The notes: generated from the letters alone by a model not told the origin. A DNA stretch of 64,000 nucleotides from Caulobacteraceae bacterium (GCA_019748055.1 JAIEQC010000014.1:32515-96514), one strand, 5' to 3'. Counted from the stretch's first letter, positions 16,703 to 26,068 are shown. A program made the numbers and translations.

Positions 16703-19024
16703 TCATTCCGCCGCGGAAGCGGCGGCCGCGCGCGGCCAGCCGTTGTTGGCGAGGTCGGCGTCGGCGGTCTGCTGCATCGGATCGACCATGACCGAGGCCA
16801 CGGTCTTGTCCGTCACATGCTGCCAGGTGACCGTGCGGTTGTTCTGGCGCCAGATCTCGGCCGGAATCTTCACCGTCTCGGTGGTGCCGTCGTCATAGGT
16901 GAACTGGACGATGATCGGCATCACCACGCCGCCGACGTTGGAGAAGGTCAGGCGGTACAGCTTGCCGTCGAACGACCGGGCGCGGGCGATCAGGCCGTCG
17001 AACTGGCCGTTCTTGGCGGCCGCCCAGGTGCGGCGCTGTTCGTCGGTGATCGGGAACTCGGCCGACCCGTCGTCGGACGGATTGTCCAGCGTGGGCATGC
17101 GCTCGACCAGCGGGACGCGGCCTTCGGCCCGGTCGGCCAGGACGGTGACCGAGGGCGGCTCCGGCGCCGGAGGGGTGGCCGGGCCCTGGCCCTGCTGTCC
17201 GCCGCCGCCCGCGTTCGGCTGTGCCGGCGTGGCGACGACCACGTTGTCCAGCGAGATGTCGACGTGGTCGGTGGAATAGAACCAGCCACGCCAGAACCAG
17301 TCGAGGTCCATGCCCGAGACCTCTTCCATGGTGCGGAAAAAGTCGTACGGCGTGGCGCGCTTGAACTTCCAGCGGCGGCCATATTCGGCGAATGCGCGGT
17401 CGAACAGTTCGCGGCCCATGACAGTCTCGCGCAGGACGGTCAGCGCCACGCCCGGCTTCACATATCCCTCATAGCCGTAGTTGGTCAGGCTCTGGGCGTT
17501 GGTCATCAAAGGCTGCTGGTTCTCGGACAGCATGTGCCGGATGATGCCGCCGCGCGGCTCGCCCGAGGCGTCGAACTCCGCGTCCCACAGCTTCTCGGCC
17601 TGGAACTCCACGAAGGTGTTGATGCCCTCGTCCATCCAGACCCACTGGCGTTCGTCGGAGTTGACGATCATCGGGAACCAGATGTGGCCGATCTCGTGGA
17701 TGATCACGCCGGCCAGGGCGTACTTCACGTCGTCGACGCGCTGGGGTGTGCCGTCGGGCGCGCGCTGGGGGCGGGCGCCGTTGAACGTGATCATCGGGTA
17801 TTCCATCCCGCCGACCGGGCCGTTCACCGACTGGGCCGTGGGATAGGGATAGGGGAAGGTCGCCTCGCCATAGACGTCCAGAGCGTGGGCGACGGCGCGG
17901 GTCGAGACCTGGTCCCACAGGGGACGCGCCTCGCCCGGATAGAAGGACATGGCCATGACCACGGGCATTTCGGGGTCGCCGTTCGGCACGCCCATGGCGT
18001 CCCAGACGAACTTGCGCGAGCTGGCCCAGGCGAAGTCGCGCACGTTATCTGCGCGGAAGGTCCAGGTGCGTGTGCCCTCGACCGAGCCCAGCTCCGCGGC
18101 GGCGGCCTCGGCCGGATTGACGATGTAGACCGGGTCGATGGCGGTGCGGGCGGAGGCGTAGCGGCGGCGCTGCTCGGCCGTCAGGACGTCGCGGTCGTTG
18201 ACCAGCACGCCCGAGGCGGCGACCACGTGGTCGGCCGGGACGGTGATCGACACCTGATAGTCGCCGAACTCCAGCGGGAACTCGGACCCCAGATAGGGCA
18301 GTTGGTGCCAGCCTTCGTAGTCCGAGAAGGCCGCCAGGCGCGGGAACCACTGGGCCAGTTGGAAGATGCAGTCCGACTGGCCGTCCGAGGCACGGAAGCA
18401 CTCATAGCCCGAGCGTCCGCCGGTCAGGTCGCCGTCGCCGATGGCCAGGGTGTAGCCCATGTCGAAGGTGACCCGCTCGCCCGGCTTCAGCGGGGTGGGA
18501 AGGTCGATGCGCATCAGGGCGTCGTTGACCAGGAAGGGGATCGGACGGCCGCGAGTGTCGGCGACGGTCAGGTTGCTGAAGCCGCCCTCCCAGTCCTCGT
18601 AGATCAGCACCTGGGCCACGTCGAAGACGCCGAAGGTGCCTTCGTCGCCGGTGGTCGAGGTGACGCGGTCCATGGAGTTCCGCTTGAAGCCGTTCTGGTC
18701 CAGCAGGATCCAGAGGTAGTCCAGTTCGTGCGGAGAGTTGTTCTGATAGGTGACGCGCTGGCTGCCGGTCAGGCTGCGGCCCGCCTCGTCCAGACGCACG
18801 TCGACGACGTAGTCGACCTTCTGCTGCCAGTAGGCCGGGCCCGGCTCACCGGTGGCGGCGCGATAGACGTTCGGGGTCGGCCAGTCCTCGCCTTCGAACT
18901 GGCGGAAGGCGTCCTCGTACTCGCCCTTGGACTGGTCCACGGCGCCGACGCTGACCTGGGCCTGGGCGGCGGAGGCGAGCAGGGCGAGGCCGGAGGCGGC
19001 CACCATCAAGAGTTTCAGCCGCAT
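16703..19024 (-). CDS. exported M1-family zinc metallopeptidase
   Basis: 773 residues from ATG 19024, which begins a clean signal peptide (MRLKLLMVAASGLALL, cut near AQA/Q); a more upstream start would bury it. The gluzincin site is HEIGH (443-447) with the third zinc ligand Glu466 in WMDEGINTF, giving the expected 18-residue gap. GGMEYP (GxMEN-like exopeptidase motif) lies upstream of it. A beta-saddle N-terminal domain (about 50-270) precedes the catalytic domain, and a Gly/Gln/Pro-rich linker separates a beta C-terminal domain. It probably cleaves peptides in the periplasm or outside the cell. It is monocistronic, divergent from the his operon. Confidence 0.9.
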   Translation of the reverse strand: MRLKLLMVAASGLALLASAAQAQVSVGAVDQSKGEYEDAFRQFEGEDWPTPNVYRAATGEPGPAYWQQKVDYVVDVRLDEAGRSLTGSQRVTYQNNSPHELDYLWILLDQNGFKRNSMDRVTSTTGDEGTFGVFDVAQVLIYEDWEGGFSNLTVADTRGRPIPFLVNDALMRIDLPTPLKPGERVTFDMGYTLAIGDGDLTGGRSGYECFRASDGQSDCIFQLAQWFPRLAAFSDYEGWHQLPYLGSEFPLEFGDYQVSITVPADHVVAASGVLVNDRDVLTAEQRRRYASARTAIDPVYIVNPAEAAAAELGSVEGTRTWTFRADNVRDFAWASSRKFVWDAMGVPNGDPEMPVVMAMSFYPGEARPLWDQVSTRAVAHALDVYGEATFPYPYPTAQSVNGPVGGMEYPMITFNGARPQRAPDGTPQRVDDVKYALAGVIIHEIGHIWFPMIVNSDERQWVWMDEGINTFVEFQAEKLWDAEFDASGEPRGGIIRHMLSENQQPLMTNAQSLTNYGYEGYVKPGVALTVLRETVMGRELFDRAFAEYGRRWKFKRATPYDFFRTMEEVSGMDLDWFWRGWFYSTDHVDISLDNVVVATPAQPNAGGGGQQGQGPATPPAPEPPSVTVLADRAEGRVPLVERMPTLDNPSDDGSAEFPITDEQRRTWAAAKNGQFDGLIARARSFDGKLYRLTFSNVGGVVMPIIVQFTYDDGTTETVKIPAEIWRQNNRTVTWQHVTDKTVASVMVDPMQQTADADLANNGWPRAAAASAAE

Positions 19025-19142
19025 GGTCGTGCTCCGGGTCGGGAAAAGCGTTGAAATCGCGGCGGACCTTAACCCTCGCCGGAACCGGCGCAAGGCGCGG
19101 ATGATTACGGAAACGACAGAATGTCGCGCGGCCGGCGCGCGC

Positions 19143-19170
19143 TTGACTGTGCCAGTGTTACAGCATAGTG
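19143..19170 (+). promoter_or_regulatory. promoter of the his operon
   Basis: TTGACTG (19143-19149), 13 bp, then GCATAGTG (19163-19170), resembling the Caulobacter sigma73 layout TTGACG(G/C)-N10-14-GCTANA. The predicted transcript would start only a few bases before the ATG at 19180. The same GCATAGTG box appears before bchG and the cytochrome gene. Confidence 0.5.
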
Positions 19171-19171
19171 G
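19152..19171. promoter_or_regulatory. possible operator inside the his promoter
   Basis: A weak 20-bp dyad: CCAGTGT at the left and CATAGTGG at the right pair at CCA/TGG and two inner T-A positions. It overlaps the spacer and -10 box, where a TrpR-like autoregulator would be expected to bind. It is suggestive only. Confidence 0.25.
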
Positions 19172-19179
19172 AACGCGCC

Positions 19180-19497
19180 ATGACCGACGCCTTGCCCCGC
19201 AACGCCGCCGCCGCGGCCCGCAGCCGCGTGGAACTGTACGACGCCCTGCTGGCGCTGACCACGCGCGAGGAGGTCGACGCCTTCCTGTCGGACCTGTGCA
19301 CCCCGGCCGAGGTGCGCGCCTTCGCCGAGCGGTGGCAGGTGGCGCGTCTGCTGGACGCCGGGGGCAAGACCTATCGCGAAATCGCCGCCGAGGCCCAGGC
19401 CAGCCCGACCACGGTCGTGCGGGTCGCCCGCTTCCTGAAGGAGATGCCGCATCAGGGCTACCGCCTGGTGCTGGACCGTCTCGCCGCCAAACACTGA
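19180..19497 (+). CDS. YerC/YecD-type TrpR-family regulator heading the his operon
   Basis: 105 residues from ATG 19180 (a GTG at 19168 lies in the -10 box). The all-helical TrpR-like fold contains CTPAEVRAFAERWQVARLL followed by the helix-turn-helix GKTYREIAAEAQASPTTVVR and VARFLKE. Unlike TrpR, these proteins occur widely, often next to histidine genes; a role as a histidine-responsive repressor is inference from context. It ends 10 bp before hisG and is the first gene of the operon. Confidence 0.8.
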   Translation: MTDALPRNAAAAARSRVELYDALLALTTREEVDAFLSDLCTPAEVRAFAERWQVARLLDAGGKTYREIAAEAQASPTTVVRVARFLKEMPHQGYRLVLDRLAAKH

Positions 19498-19507
19498 GTC
19501 AAAACCC

Positions 19508-20389
19508 ATGAGTACCGTGAAGGGGCGGCTGCGCATCGCCGTCCAGAAGTCCGGCCGTCTGTCCGAACGCAGCCTCGACCTCGTCCGCGACGCTGGCCTG
19601 AGGGTCGTGAAGGGCACGAACGACCTGCTGTATCGCATCGAGAACGCGCCCATCGACCTGCTGCGGGTGCGCGACGACGACATCCCGACCTTCGTGGCGG
19701 ACGGCGTCTGCGACCTGGGTATCGTCGGCGAGAACGTGCTGGAGGAAGGGCGCAACGGCGGGCCGAACGCCGAGGTGGTCATGCCGCTGGGCTTCGGTCG
19801 GTGCACCCTGAAGATCGCCGTGCCGCCGACGCTGGACTACGTCGGTCCGGCGTCGCTGGAGGGGCGACGCGTGGCGACCAGCTATCCCCGCGTGCTGAAG
19901 CGCTGGCTGGCGGAGCAGGGGGTCACCGCCGACGTGGTGACCATGCGCGGCGCGGTCGAGGTGGCCCCCCGGCTGAAGCTGGCGCACGCCATCTGCGACC
20001 TGGTGTCGACCGGCGCCACGCTGGAGGCCAACGGCCTGCAGGCGCGCGAGACCGTGCTGGACAGCCAGGCGGTGCTGATCCGCTCACCGGTCGCGCCGGA
20101 ACCCGAACTGGCGGACCTTCTGGAGAGCATCGTCGAGCGGATGGCGGGCGTGGTGGCCAGCCAGGGCGCCAAGTACGTGATGCTGAACGCACCGCGGGCC
20201 AATCTGGACCGGATCACGGCGCTTCTGCCCGGCGCCGGCGCGCCGACCGTGATGCCCCTGTCGGGGCGCGAGGACGCGGTCGCCGTCCACGCCGTCTGCC
20301 AGGAGGCCGTGTTCTGGGAGACGCTGGAGAAGCTGAAGGCCGAGGGGGCGTCCGCCATCCTGGTCCTGCCGATCGAGAAGATGATGTGA
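19508..20389 (+). CDS. hisG: ATP phosphoribosyltransferase HisG
   Basis: 293 residues. First and committed enzyme of histidine synthesis, joining ATP and PRPP. Motifs: LRIAVQKSGRLSERSLDL near the start, DIPTFVADGVCDLGIVGENV, RVATSYPRVL, and the PRPP-binding stretch ICDLVSTGATLEANGL (about 160-175). The C-terminal about 80 residues correspond to the ACT-like regulatory domain of the long form, so it should be feedback-inhibited by histidine without HisZ. The stop overlaps the hisD ATG by one base. Confidence 0.95.
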   Translation: MSTVKGRLRIAVQKSGRLSERSLDLVRDAGLRVVKGTNDLLYRIENAPIDLLRVRDDDIPTFVADGVCDLGIVGENVLEEGRNGGPNAEVVMPLGFGRCTLKIAVPPTLDYVGPASLEGRRVATSYPRVLKRWLAEQGVTADVVTMRGAVEVAPRLKLAHAICDLVSTGATLEANGLQARETVLDSQAVLIRSPVAPEPELADLLESIVERMAGVVASQGAKYVMLNAPRANLDRITALLPGAGAPTVMPLSGREDAVAVHAVCQEAVFWETLEKLKAEGASAILVLPIEKMM

Positions 20390-21696
20390 TGAGGCGGTTC
20401 GACTGGAGCCAGCTGGACGAGGCCGGGCGACGCGAGGCGCTGGCGCGGCCCGCGCGCCGGGCGGAGGCCCGCGTGACGGACGGCGTGCGCGCCATTCTGG
20501 ACGACGTGCAGGCGCGCGGCGGGGCGGCGGTGACCGAGTGGGCGCTGAAGCTGGACGGGCACGCGCCGCGCCGGGTCGTGCTGGACGCCCCGACCGTGGC
20601 CGAGGCGCGATCGACCCTGCCGCCCGCCGACGTGCGGGCCCTGCGCGTCGCGGCTGACAATGTGCGGGTGTTCCACCAGGCGACGCGGCCGGAGGACGGC
20701 GGCTGGGTCGAGACGACGCCGGGCGTGCGCTCGCGCATCGCGTGGCGGCCGATCCGGTCGGCGGGCATCTATGTCCCCGGCGGCACGGCGCCCTTGTTCT
20801 CGTCGCTGCTGATGCAGGCGATCCCGGCGCAGGTGGCGGGCGTGCCAGTGCGGGTGGCGGTGACGCCGCCAGCCAGGGACGGCGGCGTCCATCCGGCGAT
20901 GATCCTAGCGGGCGCCGAGGCGGGGCTGGAGGAGATCTGGCTGATCGGCGGGGCGCAGGCGATCGCGGCCCTGACGTTCGGGGCCACGTTCGACGACGGG
21001 GCGATCCCGGCGTGCGACAAGCTGTTCGGCCCCGGCAATGCCTGGGTGGCCGAGGCCAAGAAGCAGGCGGCGGCCCTGCCGGGCGGCCCGGCAGTGGACA
21101 TGCCGGCGGGCCCGTCGGAGCTGATGGTCGTGATCGACCGCGACGCGGCGCCCGAGATCGCGGCGGCCGACCTGCTGAGTCAGGCCGAGCACGACGCGGA
21201 CGCCCAGGTGGTGCTGGTTTCCACCAGCCGCGCGACGATCGACTACGTTCTGACCGAGGTGGAGACGCAGCTGGCGGACCTGCCGCGCGCCGACGTCGCA
21301 CGGGCGTCTCTAGGCGAGGCCCGGGCGATCCTGGTGCGCGACCTGGACGCGGCGCTGGAGGTCATCAACGCCTATGGCCCCGAGCACCTGGCGCTGCAGG
21401 TCGACGACGCGGAGGCGCTGATCGACGGCATCACCGCCGCCGGCGCCATCTTCGTCGGCCGGCACGCGGCCGAGACGCTGGGCGACTATGCCGCCGGGCC
21501 CAGCCACGTGCTGCCGACCGACGGCGGGGCGCGCACGCTGGGCGGCATCACGACGGCCAGCTTCATGACGTCGATGTCGGTGCAGACCGTGACCGCGCGG
21601 GGCGCGGCGGAATTGGGTCCGATCGCGGCGCGGCTGGCGCGGCTGGAGGGGCTGGAGGCGCACGCGCGCGCCGCTGATTTGAGGAGCGAGGGATGA
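20389..21696 (+). CDS. hisD: histidinol dehydrogenase HisD
   Basis: 435 residues. Catalyses the last two oxidation steps from histidinol to histidine with NAD+ and Zn2+. Visible: SAGIYVPGGTAPLFSS, the signature DLLSQAEHDADAQ with zinc-ligand Gln and His, YGPEHLALQ with the catalytic Glu-His pair, and GDYAAGPSHVLPT containing the second Zn His region. The ATG forms TGATG with the hisG stop, and the 3' end overlaps the next gene by four bases. Confidence 0.96.
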   Translation: MRRFDWSQLDEAGRREALARPARRAEARVTDGVRAILDDVQARGGAAVTEWALKLDGHAPRRVVLDAPTVAEARSTLPPADVRALRVAADNVRVFHQATRPEDGGWVETTPGVRSRIAWRPIRSAGIYVPGGTAPLFSSLLMQAIPAQVAGVPVRVAVTPPARDGGVHPAMILAGAEAGLEEIWLIGGAQAIAALTFGATFDDGAIPACDKLFGPGNAWVAEAKKQAAALPGGPAVDMPAGPSELMVVIDRDAAPEIAAADLLSQAEHDADAQVVLVSTSRATIDYVLTEVETQLADLPRADVARASLGEARAILVRDLDAALEVINAYGPEHLALQVDDAEALIDGITAAGAIFVGRHAAETLGDYAAGPSHVLPTDGGARTLGGITTASFMTSMSVQTVTARGAAELGPIAARLARLEGLEAHARAADLRSEG

Positions 21697-23123
21697 CCCT
21701 GCCGGCGCCCTTTCCGCCGCTGGTGTCCGGGGCCGAGGGCCTGGACCGCGCGCCGTCGTCGACGGCGGCCGTCGCGGCCCGCATGGCCGAGGTCTATGGC
21801 GTGTCCGCAGATCGCGTCCTGCCGGTGCGCGGGGCGTCGCATGGGCTGGAGCTGATCTTCCGGCTGGCGGCGCGCGACGGCCTGGGAGTCGAGGCGCCGG
21901 ACGCGCCGCCGTTCGACGGGCTGGCGAAACTGTACCGCGCCGCGCCCGAAGGCGCCGAGACGCTGGCCGTCATCGTGCGCGGGCTGGGCGACGCCGAGGC
22001 CGTGTCGGAGATGGCGGCGCGCGTGGGGCCGGCCCTGCTGGTGGTTGACGAGGCGCGGGTGGAATTCTCGGACCAGCCGTCGGTCGTCGGGCTGGTCGAC
22101 CGGCTCGACAATCTGGTGGTGGTGCGCAGCCTGTCGCTGTCGCATGGGCTGACGGGAGCGCGCGTCGGAGCCTTGATCGCTCGATCGGAGACTCTCGGGC
22201 GGATCGCCGAAGTGCTTGAGCCGCATCCCGTGCCGGAACCCAGCCTGAGGCTTGCTTTGCAGGCGCTGGATCCGTCGCGGGCGGTGGAGACCGAGGCCCG
22301 GATCGCGCGCGTGCGCGAGGAGCGGGCCCGGATGGTCAAAGCCTTGTCGCGCGAGATGTCGGTCGAAGCCGGCGTCGGGCCGGTCATCGCCGCACGGCCG
22401 ACGGACATGGCGGGCGCCCGCGCGGCGCTGGCGCGGCTGGGCGTGGCCGCCGAGGTCGAGGGCGAGCGCCTGCGTCTGCCCGTCTTCGCCAGGGCCGAGC
22501 TGAACGACCGGACGCTGGCGGCCTTCGGACTGGCGGCCGCGGGCCGACCGCACCGGGCGGGTCAGGCCGTGCGCGACACGAAGGAGACGCGCATCGTCTG
22601 CGCCGTCGATCTGGACGCGACCGGTCCGGTGCGCATCCAGACCGGCGTCGGTTTCTTCGACCACATGCTGGAGCAGGTGGCGGCGCACGGCGGCTTCTCG
22701 CTGAGCCTGTCGTGCGAGGGCGATCTGCACACAGACCCGCACCACACGATCGAGGACAGCGCCATCGCCCTGGGTCAGGCGCTGAAGCAGGCGCTGGGCG
22801 AGCGGCGCGGCATCGCCCGCTATGGCTTCGTCCTGCCGATGGACGAGGCCGAGGCGAAGGTGTCGATCGACTTGTCCGGAAGGCCCTACCCGGTGTTCGA
22901 GGGCGATTTCGCCACGCCCTTCATAGGGGAATACCGGACCGACCTGACGGCGCACGTGATCCGCAGTCTGGCGGAGCATCTGGGCGCGGCGATCCACGTC
23001 TCGGTGACCGGGCAGGACGACCACCACAAGACCGAGGCGGTCTACAAGGCGCTGGGTCGCGCCCTGCGTCAGGCGATCCGCGTCGAGGGCGAGGCCGTGC
23101 CGTCGACCAAGGGGGTGCTGTGA
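21693..23123 (+). CDS. hisB: degenerate HisC-like domain fused to imidazoleglycerol-phosphate dehydratase HisB
   Basis: 476 residues, far longer than the usual about 195 for HisB. Residues about 292-476 are a complete HisB: TGVGFFDHMLEQVAAHG, DPHHTIED and DDHHKTEA supply the two manganese-binding His motifs. Residues 1 to about 285 align by eye with the fold-type I aminotransferase HisC: DEARVEF at 119-125 (for DEAYxEF) and RSLSLSHGLTGARVG at 145-159 (for RTxSKxxGLAGxRxG). The PLP lysine is Leu149, the PLP-contact tyrosine is Arg122, and the GNGS-type loop has become RGASHG. The Arg of GxRxG is kept. The front half should therefore not be an active PLP enzyme; a structural, substrate-binding or scaffolding role is inference. 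Confidence 0.9.
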   Translation: MTLPAPFPPLVSGAEGLDRAPSSTAAVAARMAEVYGVSADRVLPVRGASHGLELIFRLAARDGLGVEAPDAPPFDGLAKLYRAAPEGAETLAVIVRGLGDAEAVSEMAARVGPALLVVDEARVEFSDQPSVVGLVDRLDNLVVVRSLSLSHGLTGARVGALIARSETLGRIAEVLEPHPVPEPSLRLALQALDPSRAVETEARIARVREERARMVKALSREMSVEAGVGPVIAARPTDMAGARAALARLGVAAEVEGERLRLPVFARAELNDRTLAAFGLAAAGRPHRAGQAVRDTKETRIVCAVDLDATGPVRIQTGVGFFDHMLEQVAAHGGFSLSLSCEGDLHTDPHHTIEDSAIALGQALKQALGERRGIARYGFVLPMDEAEAKVSIDLSGRPYPVFEGDFATPFIGEYRTDLTAHVIRSLAEHLGAAIHVSVTGQDDHHKTEAVYKALGRALRQAIRVEGEAVPSTKGVL

Positions 23124-23719
23124 GCACGGTCGCGGTCGTCGCCTACGGCGCCGGCAACGTCGCCTCCGTGCGGTTCGCGCTGGAGCGGCTAGGGGCGGTG
23201 GTGAGGCTGGTCTCGACGGCGGCGGAGATCGTGGCGGCCGAACGGCTGATCCTGCCCGGCGTGGGCGCGGCGGGCTATGCGATGGCGCGGCTGACGGAAC
23301 TGGGGCTCGTCGAGGCGATCCGGGCGTTCCCGCGCCCGCTGCTGGGCGTTTGCCTGGGCCAGCAGTTGCTGTTCGAGCGCAGCGACGAGGGCGAGGCGGA
23401 GATGCTGGGGCTGATCCCCGGGCGAGTCGCCCGAATGGAGCCGGGGCCGTCACGGCCCGTGCCGCATATGGGCTGGTCGCGGCTGGAGGTCGTGCGCGAC
23501 GATCCGTTGTTGGACGGGCTGGCCGACGAGGCATGGGCCTATTTCGTGCACGGCTTCGTCTGCCCCGACGGTCCGGCGACGCTGGCGCGGGCGGAGTACG
23601 GCGGGCCGGTGCCCGCGGTGGTGCGCGCCGGGAACCGCTGGGGCTGCCAGTTCCACCCGGAGCGGTCGAGCGCGGCCGGGGCGCGGATTCTTAAGAACTT
23701 TCTGGAGCTGCCCGCGTGA
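23120..23719 (+). CDS. hisH: imidazole glycerol phosphate synthase glutaminase subunit HisH
   Basis: 199 residues with a GTG start overlapping the hisB stop (GTGA). This class I glutamine amidotransferase supplies ammonia to HisF. The triad is visible: Cys78 in GVCLGQQLLF, His179 and Glu181 in CQFHPERS. LPGVGAAGYAM is the oxyanion/PGVG loop. The length is typical. It is coupled to hisA by a 4-base overlap. Confidence 0.96.
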   Translation: MSTVAVVAYGAGNVASVRFALERLGAVVRLVSTAAEIVAAERLILPGVGAAGYAMARLTELGLVEAIRAFPRPLLGVCLGQQLLFERSDEGEAEMLGLIPGRVARMEPGPSRPVPHMGWSRLEVVRDDPLLDGLADEAWAYFVHGFVCPDGPATLARAEYGGPVPAVVRAGNRWGCQFHPERSSAAGARILKNFLELPA

Positions 23720-24447
23720 TCGTCTACCCCGCCATCGACCTGAGGGACGGCGCCTGCGTGCGGCTGATGCACGGGCGGTTCGATCAGGTGACGCGATATG
23801 ACGACGACCCCGCCGCGCGGCTGGCGGCGTTCGTCGAGGCGGGCGCGGAATGGGTGCATGTGGTGGACCTCGACGGTGCGCAGGCGGGTCGGGCGGTTCA
23901 GCACGGCCTGATCGGGCGGCTGGCGCGGTCCGCCGAGGTGCGCATCCAGTCCGGCGGCGGGGTGCGCTCGCGCGAGGACGTGGCGGCCCTGCTGGACGCA
24001 GGCGTGGCGCGGGTCGTGGTCGGCTCGCAGGCCGTGACGGCGCCTGGGGCGGTGGCGGACTGGCTGACGGAATTCGGGGCCGAGCGGATCGCCCTGGCGC
24101 TGGACGTCAATGTGAGGGACGGCGTGCCGGTGCCGGCGCTGAAGGGCTGGACCGAGGCGGCCACTGTCGATCTGTGGGCGGCGCTGGACCGGTTTTCGGA
24201 AGGGACGGCGCGGCACGTGCTGGTCACCGACGTCGGGCGCGACGGGGCCCTGACCGGGCCCAATCTGGAGCTGCTGGCCGAGATCGTGCGGCGGAGGCCG
24301 GACCTGCAGGTGCAGGCTTCGGGCGGCGTGGCGGTGACGTCGGACCTGACGGCTGCCCGCGACGCGGGCTGCGCCGGCGCCATCGTCGGCCGGGCGATCT
24401 ATGAGGGCCGCTTCACGGTCGAGCAGGTGCTGGAGGCCGTGCGATGA
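23716..24447 (+). CDS. hisA: ProFAR isomerase HisA
   Basis: 243 residues, GTG start. A (beta-alpha)8 barrel isomerising ProFAR to PRFAR. Catalytic Asp8 ([10 protein letters not shown]) and Asp130 (IALALDVN) are present, together with the phosphate-binding IQSGGGVRS and QASGGVA loops that mark HisA/HisF. Tight overlap with hisH and hisF. Confidence 0.96.
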   Translation: MIVYPAIDLRDGACVRLMHGRFDQVTRYDDDPAARLAAFVEAGAEWVHVVDLDGAQAGRAVQHGLIGRLARSAEVRIQSGGGVRSREDVAALLDAGVARVVVGSQAVTAPGAVADWLTEFGAERIALALDVNVRDGVPVPALKGWTEAATVDLWAALDRFSEGTARHVLVTDVGRDGALTGPNLELLAEIVRRRPDLQVQASGGVAVTSDLTAARDAGCAGAIVGRAIYEGRFTVEQVLEAVR

Positions 24448-25211
24448 CGGCGCGGCGGATCATCCCCTGTCTGGACGTGAAGGACGGGCGGGTCGTGAAG
24501 GGCGTGCGCTTCGAGGGGCACCGCGACATGGGCGACGCCGCCGAACTGGCCGCGCGCTATCGCGACGAGGGCGCCGACGAACTGGTCTTCTACGACATCA
24601 CGGCCAGTCCGCAGGGGCGGACGCTGGATTATGGCTGGGTCGAGAGCGTGGCGCGCCTGCTGGACATCCCGTTTTGCGTGGCCGGCGGCATCCGTACGGT
24701 GGAGCAGGCGGCGCGGTGCCTGGAGCATGGGGCGGACAAGGTGTCGATCAACTCGCCGGCGCTGGAGCGGCCGGAGCTGATCGCCGAAATGGCCGAACGG
24801 CTGGGTCAGCAATGCGTGGTCGTGGGCGTCGACAGTCGCAAGGTCGGCGACGACTGGATGGTGCACCAGTACACGGGCGATCCGACCGCCAGCCGGGGCG
24901 CGGGGCGGCGCACGCTGGATTGGATCGTGGAGGCGCAGGCGCTGGGCGCCGGCGAGATCGTGCTGAACTGCATGGACGAGGACGGCGTGCGGCGCGGCTA
25001 TGACCTGGAGCAGCTGACGGCGGCGCGGGCGAGGCTGACGATCCCGCTGGTGGCGTCGGGCGGCGCGGGGTCGGCGGCGCATTTCGTCGAGGTGTTCGAG
25101 ACGGCGGACGTGTCCGGAGCGCTGGCCGCGAGCGTGTTTCACACGGGGGCCGTGCGCATTCCGGAGCTGAAGACGGAGCTGGCGCGCGCTGGCGTGGAGG
25201 TGAGGCCATGA
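24444..25211 (+). CDS. hisF: imidazole glycerol phosphate synthase cyclase subunit HisF
   Basis: 255 residues. With HisH it converts PRFAR to imidazole glycerol phosphate and AICAR. The catalytic aspartates fall at the usual numbers: Asp11 in [15 protein letters not shown] and Asp130 in VVVGVDSRK. Phosphate loops FCVAGGIRT and VASGGAGS are intact. The ATG overlaps the hisA stop. Confidence 0.97.
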   Translation: MTARRIIPCLDVKDGRVVKGVRFEGHRDMGDAAELAARYRDEGADELVFYDITASPQGRTLDYGWVESVARLLDIPFCVAGGIRTVEQAARCLEHGADKVSINSPALERPELIAEMAERLGQQCVVVGVDSRKVGDDWMVHQYTGDPTASRGAGRRTLDWIVEAQALGAGEIVLNCMDEDGVRRGYDLEQLTAARARLTIPLVASGGAGSAAHFVEVFETADVSGALAASVFHTGAVRIPELKTELARAGVEVRP

Positions 25212-25828
25212 TCGATTCGAATGCGCTGAATTTCGACAAGGGCGGCGGTCTGATTCCCGCCGTGGTGCAGGACATCGACACCCTGCAGGTGCTGACCCTC
25301 GCCTACATGGACCGCGCCGCGCTGGAGGAGACGATCGTGAGCGGCGAGGCGACCTTCTTCTCCCGCTCGCGCGGCGGGCGCTGGCGCAAGGGCGAGACGT
25401 CGGGCGACCGGCTGTTCGTCCGGCAGATCGTCGCCGACTGCGACGGCGACGCCCTGGTGGTGAAGGTGCGGCCGGTGGGGAACGCCTGCCACCTGAACCG
25501 CGTCAGCTGCTTCGGGGACGAGGACGCGCCGGGGATGGGCCGCCTGGCCCGGCTGGAGCGCACGATCGCTGACCGTGCCGAGGCCGACCCCGCCGAGAGC
25601 TGGACCGCGCGCCTGCTGGCCGAGGGGCCGAAGCGGGCCGCGCAGAAAGTGGGCGAAGAGGGCGTTGAGACGGCGCTGGCCGGGGCGGCGGGCGACGACG
25701 CCGAGCTGGCATCCGAAGCCGCGGACCTGATCTACCACCTGCTTGTCCTGCTGAAGGCGCGCGGCCTCTCGTCGCAGGACGTGCTGGATGTGCTGGCGGC
25801 GCGAGCCCGGAAATCGGCCACTGCGTGA
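25208..25828 (+). CDS. hisI: bifunctional PRA-CH hydrolase / PRA-PH pyrophosphatase HisIE
   Basis: 206 residues with two fused domains. Residues about 1-108 form the HisI cyclohydrolase, with [11 protein letters not shown] (metal-binding Cys/Asp) and [12 protein letters not shown] (CxH and downstream Cys zinc ligands). Residues about 112-206 form the all-helical HisE pyrophosphatase, with [18 protein letters not shown] and [13 protein letters not shown] carrying the MazG-like Glu/Asp ligands. It is the last gene of the operon. Confidence 0.93.
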   Translation: MIDSNALNFDKGGGLIPAVVQDIDTLQVLTLAYMDRAALEETIVSGEATFFSRSRGGRWRKGETSGDRLFVRQIVADCDGDALVVKVRPVGNACHLNRVSCFGDEDAPGMGRLARLERTIADRAEADPAESWTARLLAEGPKRAAQKVGEEGVETALAGAAGDDAELASEAADLIYHLLVLLKARGLSSQDVLDVLAARARKSATA

Positions 25829-26010
25829 GTTCAGGACGGCGATTTCAGCGGCTCCTCACAGGCCGCTCATGCCGCGAGGGCGGGGATCGGCGTTCTTCCA
25901 GATCGTTTTGCGCCGGGTCTCCGGCGTCTCCGCGTTCACCAGTTCCCTAAAGGCTCCCGTCGTATCCCTGCCTTCCATTGCCAAAAATTCAGGGGCGCGA
26001 CGGAAATCGG

Positions 26011-26022
26011 CCGTCTAGACGG
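26011..26022. promoter_or_regulatory. 12-bp perfect palindrome upstream of the TonB-dependent receptor
   Basis: CCGTCTAGACGG lies 46 bp before the receptor ATG in a 240-bp gap after hisIE. It could be an operator. The rest of the gap shows only a weak hairpin (AGCGGC/GCCGCT near 25847) without a T tract, and no further gene. Confidence 0.3.
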
Positions 26023-26068
26023 TTCAACGACGTCCTCCCGACCTCAACCTCCCTCTCAGGTTTCGAAC

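Noticed and set aside
16649..19054. 801-codon plus-strand frame opposite the M1 peptidase
   Set aside because: Composition is a His/Gly/Asp/Val-rich shadow of the real gene, with no domain and no ribosome site.
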